Assembly: GCA_941918925.1 (NCBI GenBank)
Contig: OW799235.1
Span: 103,681,947 to 103,745,946 of the forward strand
Source of the DNA: Phyto melanocephala
Lineage: Eukaryota > Arthropoda > Insecta > Diptera > Rhinophoridae
Direction: 5' to 3'
Length of the DNA stretch: 64,000 nucleotides
Made by a program: the position numbers and the translations under genes. Of this stretch, positions 48,420-60,409 are shown piece after piece. The notes beneath the pieces are model-generated. The model was not told where the DNA came from, did no database searches, and was given only the letters and a program-made list of their open reading frames with translations. Each line of letters begins with the position of its first letter. The stretch's first letter is position 1.

Positions 48420-49914
48420 GGAGTTATATTTTTTTCAATAGTTGTTGGCCACCATGCCATATACCTAATATGACTATTAATAGGTATTTCATATTACGTA
48501 TACGCAACGCATAACAATATGCATTTTAACATTTTTTAACACATACTTTAAGGGAACCCAGCAAAAACAAATATGGAGTAGTTAATTTTTTAACTGGTGA
48601 CGAAGTAAATTAATTTAGCTAAAAATTCTAATGATTTTATCATTTGCGTGACATTTAACCTGTTTATAAAATAAAATTTACTTCATCCCAAATAGGGCAT
48701 AAAACTCATGCAAATTATTGTTTTACGACTTAATTAATTATGTTTATTTACTATTGTTAGAAAGACATGTGTGATATTGCATTTATTCGGAAGCGTATTA
48801 TTTATGACATATTATTTATACTATTTAACTTTGAATTACTTCTAAAAATGTTTGCTGAATAATTAAGGAAAATTTAATCTAAGAAATAATATTTAAATTT
48901 AAAAATGTCTTCCAAATGTTTGCAAAATACGTTTGCCAATAATATTTAAATCAACCCGTCAAAAGAAAAAATAAACTAAAACTTGCTTTGAATTTAATGC
49001 AAAATATTAATTATTCATATTACTTTATAAGAAACAAAATGTTGACTAAATATTAACATGAAAAATTCACAATTTCAGCAGTGTACAACGAATTTCTTGC
49101 AATTTGTTTAAACGTAGGTGGCTTACATAAGAAAAAAATAGTCTCTGAATGGACAGAATCATTATTAGTATTTTTGTAATAGAACACAATTGCGATTAGA
49201 AGGACATAGACAGCCAAGGATATTACCATTTTGTTTTGCCAGTAACTAACCATAAAATATAAGCTAATTTGTTAAAACTCTTCAATTTAAACGGATGATT
49301 TTGAATTTTTTAAAAAGATGTTACCTTAATACTCTTAAAACTCTTAACTTAACAGGTTAGTGATCAAATTCTTATTTAACTGCGTAACAGTTTGAGAATT
49401 TCCCTTGCTGTTTGCGTACCACTTGCCTTCAGTTGTTAATTAAAATATTTTTCATGCACATTTTTCTTAGCAATTCACATTCAGAAAAGAAAACTTTATA
49501 ATTGCTCTATTTTAAATTTTATTCCTCGATTATACAATTTTGCAAAAACATTAAAAACATATAAATAAAATATCTTTATGCTTCATTTTGTGTTTTTGAA
49601 ATAATCGATTGATGCTCAAACATAAAATTGGAACCGCAAGTATTTAAATTTGCATAACCATAATGATGACAATCTTGCGAGATTAGTAACACTGGAAAAC
49701 AGCATGTCTGTTGCGTGTGATTTTTTACATGTATCTAAATAATTTTTCCATGCTGATTTTAAAAATATATACTGTTTTCATGTAGCGGCTCTAGTTTTGG
49801 AGTTATGAAGTGACAAGGTTTTTAATTGAAAATGTACATAGTTTAAGTTTAAAAAATGTATTATATATTTATTCTGAATAAAATTGAGTATTACTTAAAA
49901 TGCTACCACAATAA
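48420..49914. other. AT-rich DNA without recognised gene
   Basis: The short minus ORF at 49053-49253 begins with a hydrophobic stretch but has no family signature. Nothing else is recognised. Confidence 0.4.
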
Positions 49915-50710
49915 TCAGCCATCGTACGTTTATTCCACTGCCCCTGATACCTCTCCTTTCATCGCTTAGGTCTCCCAGATTTTTAGAAAAATAGTCTAGA
50001 TGGCTGTGAAGTTAGTGAAGCTTAATACTCATGTTGCATCCAAGCCGCTGGAAGTGTATCAGCAACTGTTCAATGTGCTGAATGTCACTTTTTGTATTGC
50101 CTAAAAAATTCCTCATTACAAAGTCTTTCCATGCACATTTCTCTGATGCCTTTTTATAAAGTCCTAGAAGTTCCTGATCCAGCCATTTAGAGCATCTTAA
50201 TTTAGTGGTCGAGGACTACCCTAGCAATCAGAATCACTGTCGCTACCACTGTCGTCTCTTTCGGTTTGTCCACTGCACTGGTCTGAATTTTGCGAAGATG
50301 TATAAGGGTGCTGTGGTGTTGATGTGTCATTAATACTCTAGACTGGTCTTATGGCATATTTTATGTTTGGATATATCCACTTAGAGCAATTTTTGTGGTT
50401 TATTTCTATGATTTTCGTTACACAGAAATAACAGTCGTTATGATGGTTGGATGGTTCACGCCAAATCATAGGAGCTAAAAAGTGGGTCGTTTTTGTTTGT
50501 CCACAGTCGCAAAGATTCAGCACATGGTTTACCAAACTTAGTATCCAAGGCTTAGCGTTTGATGGCAACGGAAACCCAAAGAAGTCCAAGTATGCCTTTT
50601 TTACAAAGTCCGACACATTTAAACAAAATTTTAGGAACATATATTCTCCACAAATAACACAAAAACAATCAGGATTATTTAGCACGTCCTTCTTGAGGAA
50701 GACATAATGA
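49915..50710 (-). pseudogene. remnant of uncharacterised multicopy arthropod protein (TE-associated)
   Basis: At 50690-50338 the minus strand gives NPDCFCVICGEYMF, then FVKKAYLDFFGFPLPSNAKPW, a second Cys pair region, PMIWREPSNHHNDCYFC and YPNIKYAIRPV. The C-x2-C plus WREP...DCYFC...YPN..AIRPV pattern is one I know from a large, poorly annotated arthropod protein family present in many near-identical copies. After an acidic SGSDSDSD stretch and stops, a different frame gives KWLDQELLGLYKKASEKCAW and NFLGNTKSDIQHIEQLLIHF. This continues as RLGCNMSIKLH-stop-LHSHLDYF and NLGDLSDE (about 50195-49935), the C-terminal part of the same family. The middle is missing. Function is unknown, and copy number suggests a transposon gene. 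Confidence 0.65.
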
Positions 50711-50748
50711 AATTTAGAAAGGAACTAGTTAAGTCACACCGCTATTGT

Positions 50749-51124
50749 TATAAACTATCGACCACTTATATAAATTTAAGACGGTACCTGTATCTCACTA
50801 ACTAGAGCTGCTACAAATAATCTGATGATAGATTTGAAATCAGCGCACCCAAATTAGTACACAACAGTAGAAGAACTTTATGCAACAAAAAAGTGTTATT
50901 TTGTTTTTTTGTGTAATATTTACATTCTGAAAGGACGCTTCAACTATAAACTATCGACCACTTATATAAATTTAAGACGGTACCTGTATCTCACTAACTA
51001 GAGCTGCTACAAATAATCTGATGATAGATTTGAAATCAGCGCACCCAAATTAGTACACAACAGTAGAAGAACTTTATGCAACAAAAAAGTGTTATTTTGT
51101 TTTTTTGTGTAATATTTACATTCT
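50749..51124. repeat. perfect 180-bp direct duplication (period 196)
   Basis: Segments 50749-50928 and 50945-51124 appear identical base for base, separated by 16 bp. The unit includes cggtacctgtatctcactaa and a poly(T)-rich end. No ORF spans both. Identity implies a very recent event, or a read or assembly duplication. Confidence 0.95.
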
Positions 51125-52157
51125 TATTTCGCAGGAAAACTTATAAAAAATTGTTTGTTATACCTCAAACAAATAATAAAATAGTAAAAACAAATAAGTT
51201 TACAATAAAAAGTAGTTTTACTATAAAAAAATTTTTACCATATTTTAATCACATGATCTAACACAAATAACAAAAAAAAAATGGTAAATTCATATACAGT
51301 TAGATCAAAAACAAGTCGATTAAAACAAAATATATTAATAACTTGTATTGAGTTGAATTTAATTTGAATATCCTCTGAAATAGCAACTCAGTAAAACATT
51401 TGAAAAAATTGCACAAATTCACCTTCTTTTTTTACATTCCTGCGCTTCCAAGGTCGTTGAATATTTATTGCAAAAAACAAGTGAATCAAGTGCAAGCGAA
51501 AATAACAGTATAGATTTTTATTATATTTTCAATTTTATTTAAACAAAATAACAATTGTAAATAATTCATGGCACACAATTATTTTTTGCGCAAATAAAAA
51601 GTTTACAGAAGATTTGTTTTATTCATTTATTTAATTTCAAACGTTTAACTGCTCATACTTAAATGCTAGAGCTCGATTGTAAATATGATTGTATATTATT
51701 GTTTTATGTTTATTTTTGTAATTTTTATTGATAAAGTTTATTTATATTTCACTTTTTCATAACGAACTATATTGAGTTGATTTTCATAACAACTTTTTAA
51801 TAAGCAATTAAACAATTAGGACAATAAAAATATTAATGACATCAAGGTTGACTTTTAACCAAAGTATTCAGTAAAATTAGATTAAAAGTTGTAGCTTAAC
51901 TAATTCAGATCTCTTTTTTAACATATTTTATTGTTATAACTTTGTTTATAAAATCATTTTTATATAGCACAGGGACATTTTGGCCTGAAACAATTTCAAA
52001 GTTTGTATGATATAAAAATACTTAAAAAAATTATTGGATACTATAATTGATAATTATTATTTTAGGAGACATATAAAAGAAACGAAATAATTTATTATAT
52101 CTATAGGCTAGCTTTCTTTTTATTTTTTTTTTTTGATTTGTTAAATTTTTATGATTT
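51125..52157. other. AT-rich intergenic DNA
   Basis: I see no recognised feature. The ORF at 51076-51261 starts in the duplicated segment and has no motif. Confidence 0.5.
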
Positions 52158-53038
52158 TAATAACCTTCACACGATACTGCAGTCATTTGGTTTGTAGTTT
52201 CTACAATATTCATTTTCGAAGCCATAAAGTGCAAATCCTCTGCAAGCCTATGCATAGAGAAGTCGATAAAGCTATATCCGTCTAGCAGTCTGTCCGTGTG
52301 TTTGTTGAAATCAACTTTTAGGAGCACCTACATACTCCTCAGACTCTGTATAGTCCCAATCTTTTGGAAATATCAAGGAATGAATGGCTATTCAGCAAAA
52401 TCGCCCCATAACTTTCTGAGATGTGAGCAAATAAACACGATTGCCTCTGTTTTTTCCCATTTTTTACCACCAAAATTAAAAGTTTGCAGCTATAGAATAA
52501 TGTATAGGTACCTTTGTTACTATTTGTAGATAAAATATGCCTCTAGAGTTATTCGCGAAAAAGTTTGGATAAATCGAGCTCTAATCGGTAAAGTTATAGA
52601 CAAAATTTTTTTACTTTAAATTATATATTCCAAATATTTACAAACTAAAATAAATTTTTTTTTCAGCTTCTAGAAAACCGAGAGAGTATCAGTATTATCT
52701 AAAAGGACTTGACTAGCGCAATATAAAGCACTATAAAAATAAAAATTCACGATGGCCGCCACTACAAAATGGCGGATCATAAATTTATATATGGGCCAAA
52801 TCTGGTATTTTAAAATGTAACTCCTTTAACCTCCACAATATTGGTATCAAGTAAAAGAAGGGCCTGACTAGTAGAAATCCAAGATCAAAATCAAGGATGG
52901 CGTCAGAAATAATAAAGAAAAATGGGGTATAACATGAAATATAGGTTAAGGTACGATGTGCGATTATACCATTGTACATGATGGCGAAGGGTATTATTAT
53001 ATTCGGATCGACCGAATATAGCACTCCTACTTGTTTTT
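52158..53038 (+). mobile_element. mini-me/DINE-like repeat, family B copy 2
   Basis: It starts ttaataaccttcac, followed by tttgtagtttctacaat, gaagccataaagtgca, a GTCY-like gcagtctgtccgtgtg and tgaaatcaactttt. It ends gaagggtattattat, then ATTCGG-atcga-CCGAAT, tagcactcctacttgttttt. It aligns with copy 1 at 3381-4380 over about 0.9 kb but retains the palindromic terminus. It carries no coding sequence. Confidence 0.8.
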
Positions 53039-53287
53039 ATCTAAATAAGTTGGTGTTTGCTCAAATTGTATACAAGTTTTTCTTTTATTCGCTCTTGGAA
53101 TGCATTTATATTATAGGGAAATCCAATACTACTACTGTTCTTTGACATTTTTCAGAATTTTCTTTTCATAAAGATGCCTTAATTATTAAGGTTTATATTA
53201 TTTGTGCCACTAAAAGTAACACCCCATGTATACAAAATATTTACTTGTCTAGTACAATACTATAAAAGACAAAGGTACAATACTAAC

Positions 53288-54240
53288 TTAGTAACCTTGT
53301 AGATTTAAATTTGTATTAGAAATAATAAGTTTCAGTAATTGCATTTTCGATTTTGTAGGCAAAGCTAGAAATATCACACAAGACAAAGACTTTAGTGCCC
53401 AACATTTTAGTTTATTAGATTTGTATCTCTTCAATGTATTCCGTGACTTAGTGGAACATATTTGCTCGTCTATGTAAAGGTGGTTTTCTACTAAAAGTTT
53501 ACTTAATGCCTTATAATGCATGTATTTTATATAGGCGATCGCAATTAGGATTACTCCCAGCAAGATCTTTGCTATTATCATTGAAGTTTAATGACTGACG
53601 AATTTCTTTAAAACTTTTTTGAAATAATAAATTCTGCAGTATATATGTTCCATGTATGAGAATCTAGTGGCTGGTAACTCTGGGTAATTTGATGAAAAAC
53701 ATTAGATATACAACACCTAAATTGTCTTACATCTTCCTGATATACCCGAACAGTGCTAATAGGATCTTTCAGTACTTAATAAAAATTGGTCTCCTAAGAA
53801 CATTTCTTAAATATTTCTCGGAAATATTGCTTATAAAAGAAACTATGTTCGGGAGTTTCTAGCTTAAGAAGATCAACACGCAGCGTATTGTTAGTCACAA
53901 GCCTTAAGTGCTCTGCTCTTAACTGTAGATTATTTTTTTCCAGCGTGAATTCAGTTAAGCAGGCTCTCTTGCATCTCTTTGCATCTTTTTTCATGGGTAG
54001 GTTGAGCAGTACTCTCGTGCTAAAGTTCAGGGTCAGTTATAGAAAGTTCACATTTATCAATTTTTTTACAAATTCTATTATGAAATTTATATCTGCAGCA
54101 TTGTCTTCGAAATTTTCAAATAAAGGACAAATTCAGGATCGACAATACGATAGTCACCAAAATCTAAGTCATATTTACTAAATGCAAAATCATCTAGAAA
54201 TGAAGTAATTTTTTGTCACTAATAGGCCGTTGAGAATTCA
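53288..54240 (-). other. unassigned minus-strand ORF cluster, possibly a decayed gene
   Basis: Three minus-strand open segments follow each other. About 54180-54060 encodes FGDYRIVDPEFVLYL and ENFEDNAADINF in two frames. The segment 53994-53794 encodes 66 aa rich in charged residues. The segment 53581-53288 encodes 97 aa beginning MIIAKILLGVILIAIAYIKY, a plausible signal anchor. Amino-acid content looks less random than in surrounding AT-rich ORFs, but I recognise no family and no splice structure. It could equally be chance. Confidence 0.15.
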
Positions 54241-55080
54241 TCCTCAAACATGACAACAATCCAAAAAATCCACTCTTTGCCTGATGTAGCCTACAGGCAA
54301 CAATTTTTATTTGCTTTAAAAACAAAACTAAATATAACAACTAAACAAAAAACAACAAGTTTTAAATAAAGTTAAAATACTTATCTTTTCAATTTATCAA
54401 GATGATAGACAAGATACAAGTAGAACAGTTATACATTATTTTTTGAATTCACAACTAACCGAAACCTCTAGTAAATACCGAAGGTCTAACAACAAATGTG
54501 TATTTGCAGCAGGAAAAGCAAACTGAATGTTTTTAATTTACATAATTCGCTAGCTCAGTAATTAGACGCGAATATGATAAAATGAATAATTTCTGCTTAG
54601 TTTAAGGCATTCGAACGGTATGTTTCCTACAGTCAATACTAGAATATAGTGGGCTAACAAAAGTGATTTTTTTCATAGTTTCAAAAGTACTTTTACAACA
54701 ACCTTACGGCCAAATCTTGTAGCCAAATCACCCTATTAAAAAAGTTACCCAAACCCTGTTTTTAAATACTCCCTGTATTCACAATGTATATTTGTTTCAT
54801 GTTTATTTCTATTCATTTCAAGAAAACCCATTCTACTTTATTGTGTACTCAATTCAAAATTTCTGACAAAAATGGTAGAAAAGAGGACACAATTTACTAT
54901 TCAATCTATATTAAATAAGTGCATATTTTTCGGTTCTAGTTTGAATAAACATTATAAGACTTACAAGTATTTCTTAAAAGAAAATTAAAAAAAAATATCG
55001 CCATTAAAGTAGCAGCCTACAAAAGAAACAAAGCTAAAGTAACGCTGATCATATAAAATAAGTTATAGTTTCTAACTGAA

Positions 55081-55449
55081 AGCTATGTCAGATAAAATTT
55101 CGTCGCTTTGCGTGACATTTCTAGCTTTGACAGAAAAGCGCGAGGGAAAAGGTGTATCTCACAACGAAGACTTTGACAACACTTACGCATTGTTTGTTTA
55201 CTATTATTTCATTATTAAATAATATATTTTAAAAACTAATTAATTTTGCGTTCGAATTTAAAAACAAAAAGGAAATATAAGAAAATTCGCCATCTGATTG
55301 TCAAAGCGAGCAAAAAGATGAGAGTTGCCTAACTTTAAGCTTAGCGCTGCGTTGAAAGTACTTTAAGCTTAATGTTCCGTATAAGTATGGGTAAATGTCA
55401 AAGCTAATTTAAATTGCAACGAGAAGCAGAAGTTTTATTTGACATGACC
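55081..55449. mobile_element. MITE-like element with about 52-bp imperfect inverted ends
   Basis: 55081-55132 (agctatgtcagataaaattt ... tagctttgaca) resembles the reverse complement of 55396-55449 (tgtcaaagctaattt ... ttttatttgacatgacc). Matches are strongest at both edges of the arm. The interior contains a second pair, ctttaagcttag and ctttaagcttaa. No ORF is present and the borders are approximate. Confidence 0.5.
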
Positions 55450-56211
55450 TTAAGAGTTTTCAAATTATATTATCATATTACTTTATCCAGGTTTAACCGA
55501 TAAAGCAGCATAACCAACAAAATCCAAATTTTATTGAAAAAGTTTTTTAACTTTTGTTTTAATTTTTTCATTTTTTTTTAAATTTAAATGCATCCTGCCA
55601 ATAATATATAACTAATAAACAGTTATACGTAAGAATTATTATTGTATTTCGGTTGCGTTAATTTTTCCGTTTATATTTATAACAGGATAATATATTAAAA
55701 CGTGACCTCGAAAAAAGCGCTACATACAGGAATGAAATTTAATGATTTTTTATTATATTTTTTTATTTAATTTTACTAAGTAACATTCAACATTTATTTA
55801 AATAACCATACTTTTGCACTAATTGAGAATAAGGGTCATTTACAGATGAGTTAATATTAAAAGTCAAATTTTTCACATTCACTGCGGTCAAACCCAAGTT
55901 TACAAGTAAAAGTAAGTGTAAGATTCTCGTGATTTTACATTCAACATTTCTAAAGAACAATTAAAGATTCCTTAGATATAAATATAGGAGCTGAAATATT
56001 GGCGGTAAGCCTGTATAAAATTTTCGGATATGTTTTGGGGATCACACAGCGGATTCGTTGGTTTGTTTTTCCGTGAAAATATCGCGAGCATGAGCATAAG
56101 CATAAGCAACTAAAAAACAAAGGTTTATTATAAATATATTTTTTTGTAAGCTGCATAATTGTGAGTAAAAAGTTATTTACGATTTCAGCTCTAGATGCTA
56201 ACAGGTATTAA

Positions 56212-56960
56212 TAGGGTTTCCAATAAGAGCGATATAATTTCTTATAAACAAAAACACACTTACTGTTAAGGAAATCCAAGCGTTTTTTATTTAATGTAAA
56301 GTATAATCGATACAATTAAAATTTAAATAAAACGTCATTCAAATGGCCTCCACGACTTCTTATGTAGGAACGAATTCGACGAACCCAATTTTCGAGCACT
56401 TTTTCCACTAAATAAAATTGTACATCATGAATGGCATATTCACTATTGACTTATAAAGCTTGAAGATATTGTGTGGTTTATTTCGAAAGACAAATGACTT
56501 TAAATAACTCAACAAGAAAGAGTCTAATGGTGTTAAATCACAACTTCTTGAAGGCCATTCAATATAACGATTTATTGAAACAATCGAATCTCCAAGATTT
56601 CCTCGCAATAATTCAATTGTTACATTTTCTTCCAAATTCGGTCAAAAAAAGTTGATTTTGATTGATCTGTACCGTTCTCCATTGACAGTAACGGTGTTAC
56701 CAGCTTTATTTCGAAAAAAGTACGAACGGATGATTCCACCAGACCAAAAACTACACCAAACTGTCATTTTAGGTCAATGTTATTTATTTTCAAGAATAAT
56801 TTGTGGATTTTCTTCGAACCAGAATCGACAGTTTTGTTTACCTTCTGCACGACTCAGATGAAAGTGAGCCTTTATTTAGAGAAAAACGTGCTCGAAAATT
56901 GGTTTCATCGAATTCGTTCCTGCAGAATACCATTAGACAAAGGTTTTTTGACTTCATAAT
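56212..56960 (-). pseudogene. rearranged mariner transposase C-terminal half
   Basis: Reading the minus strand from 56860, EGKQNCRFWFEENPQII is followed by TVWCSFWSGGII and NTVTVNGERYRSI. Next come LEENVTIELLRGNLGDSIVS and WPSRSCDLTPLDSFLLSYLK, and finally an eroded C-terminus (SKIGFVEFV). This is the motif order of mariner transposases, with the third catalytic Asp in CDLTPLD. The WFQQDG(A/T)xCHTA box with the second Asp is deleted between FF and LEEN, so the enzyme is dead. The element end gggtttccaataagagcgat after TA lies near 56212. The first Asp region and N-terminus are lost beyond 56880. Confidence 0.8.
56882..56922 (+). repeat. inverted duplicate of the mariner C-terminal coding segment
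   Basis: 56882-56922 is the near-exact reverse complement of 56367-56405. On the plus strand it reads EKNVLENWFHRIRSC, the transposase C-terminal segment, whereas the main copy encodes it on the minus strand. The transposon thus carries its C-terminal segment twice in opposite orientations. Confidence 0.8.
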
Positions 56961-58070
56961 GTTTGTTTACATGAGTTGTTTAAGATATTTTGTATGAATT
57001 TGTAAAATTATCAGAAACATCAGAAACACTTCTGCATTTACTTCAACTTTAAGAATGTATTCTTCTGCACTATTGATTTAGAAGTCATAAAAAATTAATA
57101 TCACTTTGAATTAGTGCAATAGTTTTTTGCTGGGTAAATATAGTTTGATGATTTAAATAATTTATTTAATTCATTTAATGCCATTTTCATTATTTTTTTT
57201 GTCACAAAAATGTGGGAGTAAATGTTATTATTTTTGATTCAATATTTCGTATTTAAAGCTGTAGATCAATTCTGCATCAAAAAGTTAATTTCGAAAAATA
57301 TGTCTGCGCTATTAGGGTTCAATATGTATGTTCATATGTCAGAGTACAATATGACAGTCTACTTTTTGCTGGCCCTGTTAATAGTACATTTGACCAAACA
57401 ATTTATAAAAATCTTCCATTTGTTAAATGTTACACATAAATGCATAAATTCTTCTTATTTTCTTTTATCGAAATTTACATTTATATATTGTGTTATGTCA
57501 AGTACTTCCAATCTTAAAAATTAATCAAAAATTTAATAGATAAGAACATACACAAATACTTTGTTTGTTGCCAAAAAAAAATGTAGCCCTATAATTGATG
57601 GATGATCTGTCAACCAATTTCATGCGTAAACATAATGACATGTCTAGACCATACAACTATTGTATGCAGTAGTACACAAAGTTTTCTTTTAATATTATAT
57701 TTCACAAAAAAAAACAATTTTATTAAATAGAAATAAAATAAAAAATATGAAACATTAACAACACAATAAACATTAATAATATATGACCTAAATATAACAT
57801 TATTTCTCTGTCAATTGCACAGCTCTGCACATATTAAGGACATTTGGCATGCTGAATACAAATCTGCCTTTATGTACGTACGTGTAAGTAAAAATGACGA
57901 ATTTTTTAAGCTCCTGACCATTTTTAAATTTTTAAAGAATAACAATTTTTAGATTAATTTTTTAATTCTTCATATCTTTTAAACTGTTAGTTCAACTGAA
58001 AGGCAATTTCATTAGAGATTAAAAATAGTTTTGTTACATAAGTTGAAATTGGTATTCTAGAGTTATTTTC
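56961..58070. other. AT-rich DNA without recognised gene
   Basis: The 100-aa ORF at 57222-57524 is hydrophobic and AT-driven with no motif. Nothing else is recognised. Confidence 0.45.
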
Positions 58071-58079
58071 ACAAATTCT

Positions 58080-58845
58080 ATGCAACGTTGTTGTGAACTC
58101 CTCTATGGTGATTGTGTATGCTTTAAAGCTCAATAGGTATGCCTCTACAAATGAGGTAACGCTGATGTGGGTTAAGGAGCACGTGGTCATAGCTGGGAAT
58201 TAGGCTGCTGACGAACTTATGAAGAAGGGGTCTGAGGCTGCATACTGCGAACCGGAACCCAGAACTGCTCTGGACAATGGGTTAGTACGGGCGAAGATCT
58301 TTCAATGGGTGAACTCTATGAACTTGTGAAGGAGGATGGAGGGAACCACGTGTAGACAAGCTCGTATGGTGATCAGGGAGCCATTTGGTAGGGGTGCAGT
58401 GAAGATACTCGTTTTTAATCGGAGTATGATGAGCTGGATCACTGCGTTGATTACAGGACATGGGAATTTCAAATATCATCTGAAGAGGATGCAGATCGTG
58501 GATGATGATATTTGTACAATATGCCTGGAGGATGCCAAGACAGCAGCGCATATAGTATGCGAGTATCCGGCGTTGGCGAGCGGAAGACTAAGGATCACAG
58601 GCAAGCACACATTAAGTGTGAGTGCAATGGGGGACCTTAGTCTGAGGGAGATGCTGGCGATTACAAAGGACTGTGCGATGAGGATTGTCGACAATCACCA
58701 GTCGGCAGTGAAATCGTTTTCCTAGTCCAGAGAAAACGCCGGTTGTGGCGCGGGACTCAGTGATTGAAGATACTGATCGGTGGACACGAAATCACTGAAT
58801 CACGAAAAGGGACCCGTTATAGAAGTGGTCTGCTTCGATATTCCC
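58080..58845 (+). pseudogene. non-LTR retrotransposon 3' end: RNase H and C-terminal cysteine motif (R1/LOA-like)
   Basis: One frame gives VYALKLNRYAS, then EVTLMWVKEHVVIAGN-stop-AADEL at about 58155-58225. This matches the RNase H WVPGH...GNE.AD.LA signature, but the conserved Glu codon is a stop. After frame disruption, 58336-58724 encodes CRQARMVIREPFGR, SWITALITGHGNF and CTICLEDAKTAAHIVCEYPA, a C-x2-C-x8-H-x4-C motif typical of the end of such ORF2 proteins. The frame stops at 58722. The G+C content is clearly higher than in its surroundings. The 3' end lies near 58850 and the 5' part is missing, as in common 5'-truncated LINE insertions. Confidence 0.8.
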
Positions 58846-59332
58846 CCTACATGTGTAACGTTTTACATTTCAAAATATCTCAAAATCTTTGTTCAATTAA
58901 AAATCGGTTGCAGATTTAAATTCTAAGTTATAAATTATTTAAAGAACTTTCCTGTGTTAAAGTGCTGCTGTTTAAGAGTTGAACCAAATTTTTAAACTTA
59001 TTTGTTAAGTATTGTGTGAGCAAATTGACTTGGAGTGATCAGGTAAGTTCAATGGTTGGTCAAACATTTATAAAGTTAAGTGCTCTTTGACCCACATAAT
59101 ATTTTTTTCCTTTAGTAATAATAATTTTGTCGATTACAACATATTGTATCGCTTCTCTATTGTACTGGTGTGAATTGTTTGCAAGTTGTGACACAGTTGG
59201 TAAAAGAAAACTGAATGTTTATAAATCATTTTTATTTTGGTTCAAGTACACTTATTCTGTTATTTTGATTTACAAAAACATTTTTCTAAATTAAATAAAA
59301 TTTTAATCATTTTAGAATTTTGAACAACTATT

Positions 59333-59400
59333 CCGATATTAGCCGAGTGGAATGGATTATCGAGACCAGCTACGATTTCATCATCAGCACTCTTTATCAG
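59333..59400 (-). ncRNA. degenerate hammerhead ribozyme
   Basis: On the minus strand CTGAT (59396-59400) pairs with ATCGG (59333-59337) and GAGTG with CACTC, followed by CTGATGA as in the ribozyme at 5933-6003. The stem II arms GAAATC and GGTCTC keep weaker pairing around the same loop GTAGCT. The second core box is GATA instead of GAAA, which should abolish cleavage. The upstream flank (acataaacacaaca) also resembles that of the first copy, so this is a decayed family member. No terminal direct repeats remain. Confidence 0.75.
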
Positions 59401-60240
59401 TACATTCATATGTTGTGTTTATGTTACAATTCAATGAAGTTCGTCTTTGTAAAAACCTTCCACTAAGTCAACAACTTAACTCTAATTCGAAAAGTTTTCA
59501 AACAATCTTATTTCGATTTTTAATGTAATTTTCTTTTATTATAAGAATAATAATTATTATTTTTAATAATATTATATTTTTTAAAATTATTTTTAAATAA
59601 ATATTTTTATAAAGTATTATGTTCCTGTACTAAAAATATAAGGCTCAGTCTTGATCTACAGAAAATAAAATCAAATTAAATAAATAATTATAAGATCTAG
59701 TTACTTATATTAAAACATTTAATTACTGAAAGCTATTTCCTATTGAAATCAAAAGTCATTTCTCGCTAATTTTAATTAACTGAATGCTAATAAATATAAT
59801 GAACCTTTTTTTGGCACTTGAGCTTAAAACTAATCCTTAAACCAAAGTCTTTTTTACGGCTAAAGTCAGAAAATTTAGCGTGATTTAAATATATGTGCCA
59901 TAATAAAAATGCCTTTTTGCTCATCCTAACTGAATGCTTTATCAACCAATAACTTAACGTTTCTCTTTGTATTCTTAAAAGAAATGTTAATAGTCTATAA
60001 GTGATTTTTTTTTATTCTTAAAAAAGTGAGAAAAAACAAATAGAAGAAAAACATTTTTTTTAAATATTTATGTAAATACCACTCGACAAAAAAGCACACA
60101 CAAACAAAAACACAGCGGTATCATATACAAACAGATAATAGAAAAGTTCACAGCCACTAATCCCACCCACTGCGCTTATATTCCATTTGTGCGTATCGTG
60201 TGTTTTTAGGGGGAATTCTCAAAAAAGAATTCTACATGTT
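59401..60240. other. AT-rich DNA without recognised gene
   Basis: No recognised feature. The sequence is AT-rich up to the possible 5' exon that starts near 60250. Confidence 0.45.
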
Positions 60241-60260
60241 TTTCGTTAAGTCAAAATCAA

Positions 60261-60266
60261 TCAGTT
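60261..60266 (+). promoter_or_regulatory. possible initiator element
   Basis: TCAGTT matches the arthropod initiator consensus (TCAGTY) and starts a CA/A-rich stretch typical of fly 5' untranslated sequence that leads to the ATG at 60338. There is no TATA box at -30 and no convincing downstream promoter element. Confidence 0.2.
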
Positions 60267-60337
60267 AGACAGAAGGCCATATAAACAGCAGAAGCCAACA
60301 GTAAAAAAAAAACAGAAAAAGTTTAAAACTTTATAAC

Positions 60338-60403
60338 ATGGCGGCATTTAAAAAAAGCTATAAAACGGAAACCCCCATTAAAAAAAAACGAACAAAAAAG
60401 TGA
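60338..60403 (+). CDS. possible 21-aa basic micro-ORF or upstream ORF
   Basis: The ATG sits in a good fly start context (ataacATGG). The frame encodes MAAFKKSYKTETPIKKKRTK plus a final K and then a stop at 60401-60403, with 9 of 21 residues Lys or Arg. It follows a leader-like purine-rich sequence from about 60263. The frame could be an upstream ORF, a short coding first exon (a weak donor AA|GTGAAA lies at the stop), or chance in an A-rich tract. I know no homologue. Confidence 0.2.
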   Translation: MAAFKKSYKTETPIKKKRTKK

Positions 60404-60409
60404 AATGAA

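Noticed and set aside
50821..50843. CTGATGA...GAAA suggesting another hammerhead
   Set aside because: No stem II fits between the boxes and no stem I or III partners are present; only a CTGAT/ATCAG hairpin remains.
53288..53581. Cytochrome P450 N-terminus
   Set aside because: Only a hydrophobic anchor is suggestive; no proline-rich hinge or any later P450 motif (ExxR, heme Cys) follows on this strand.
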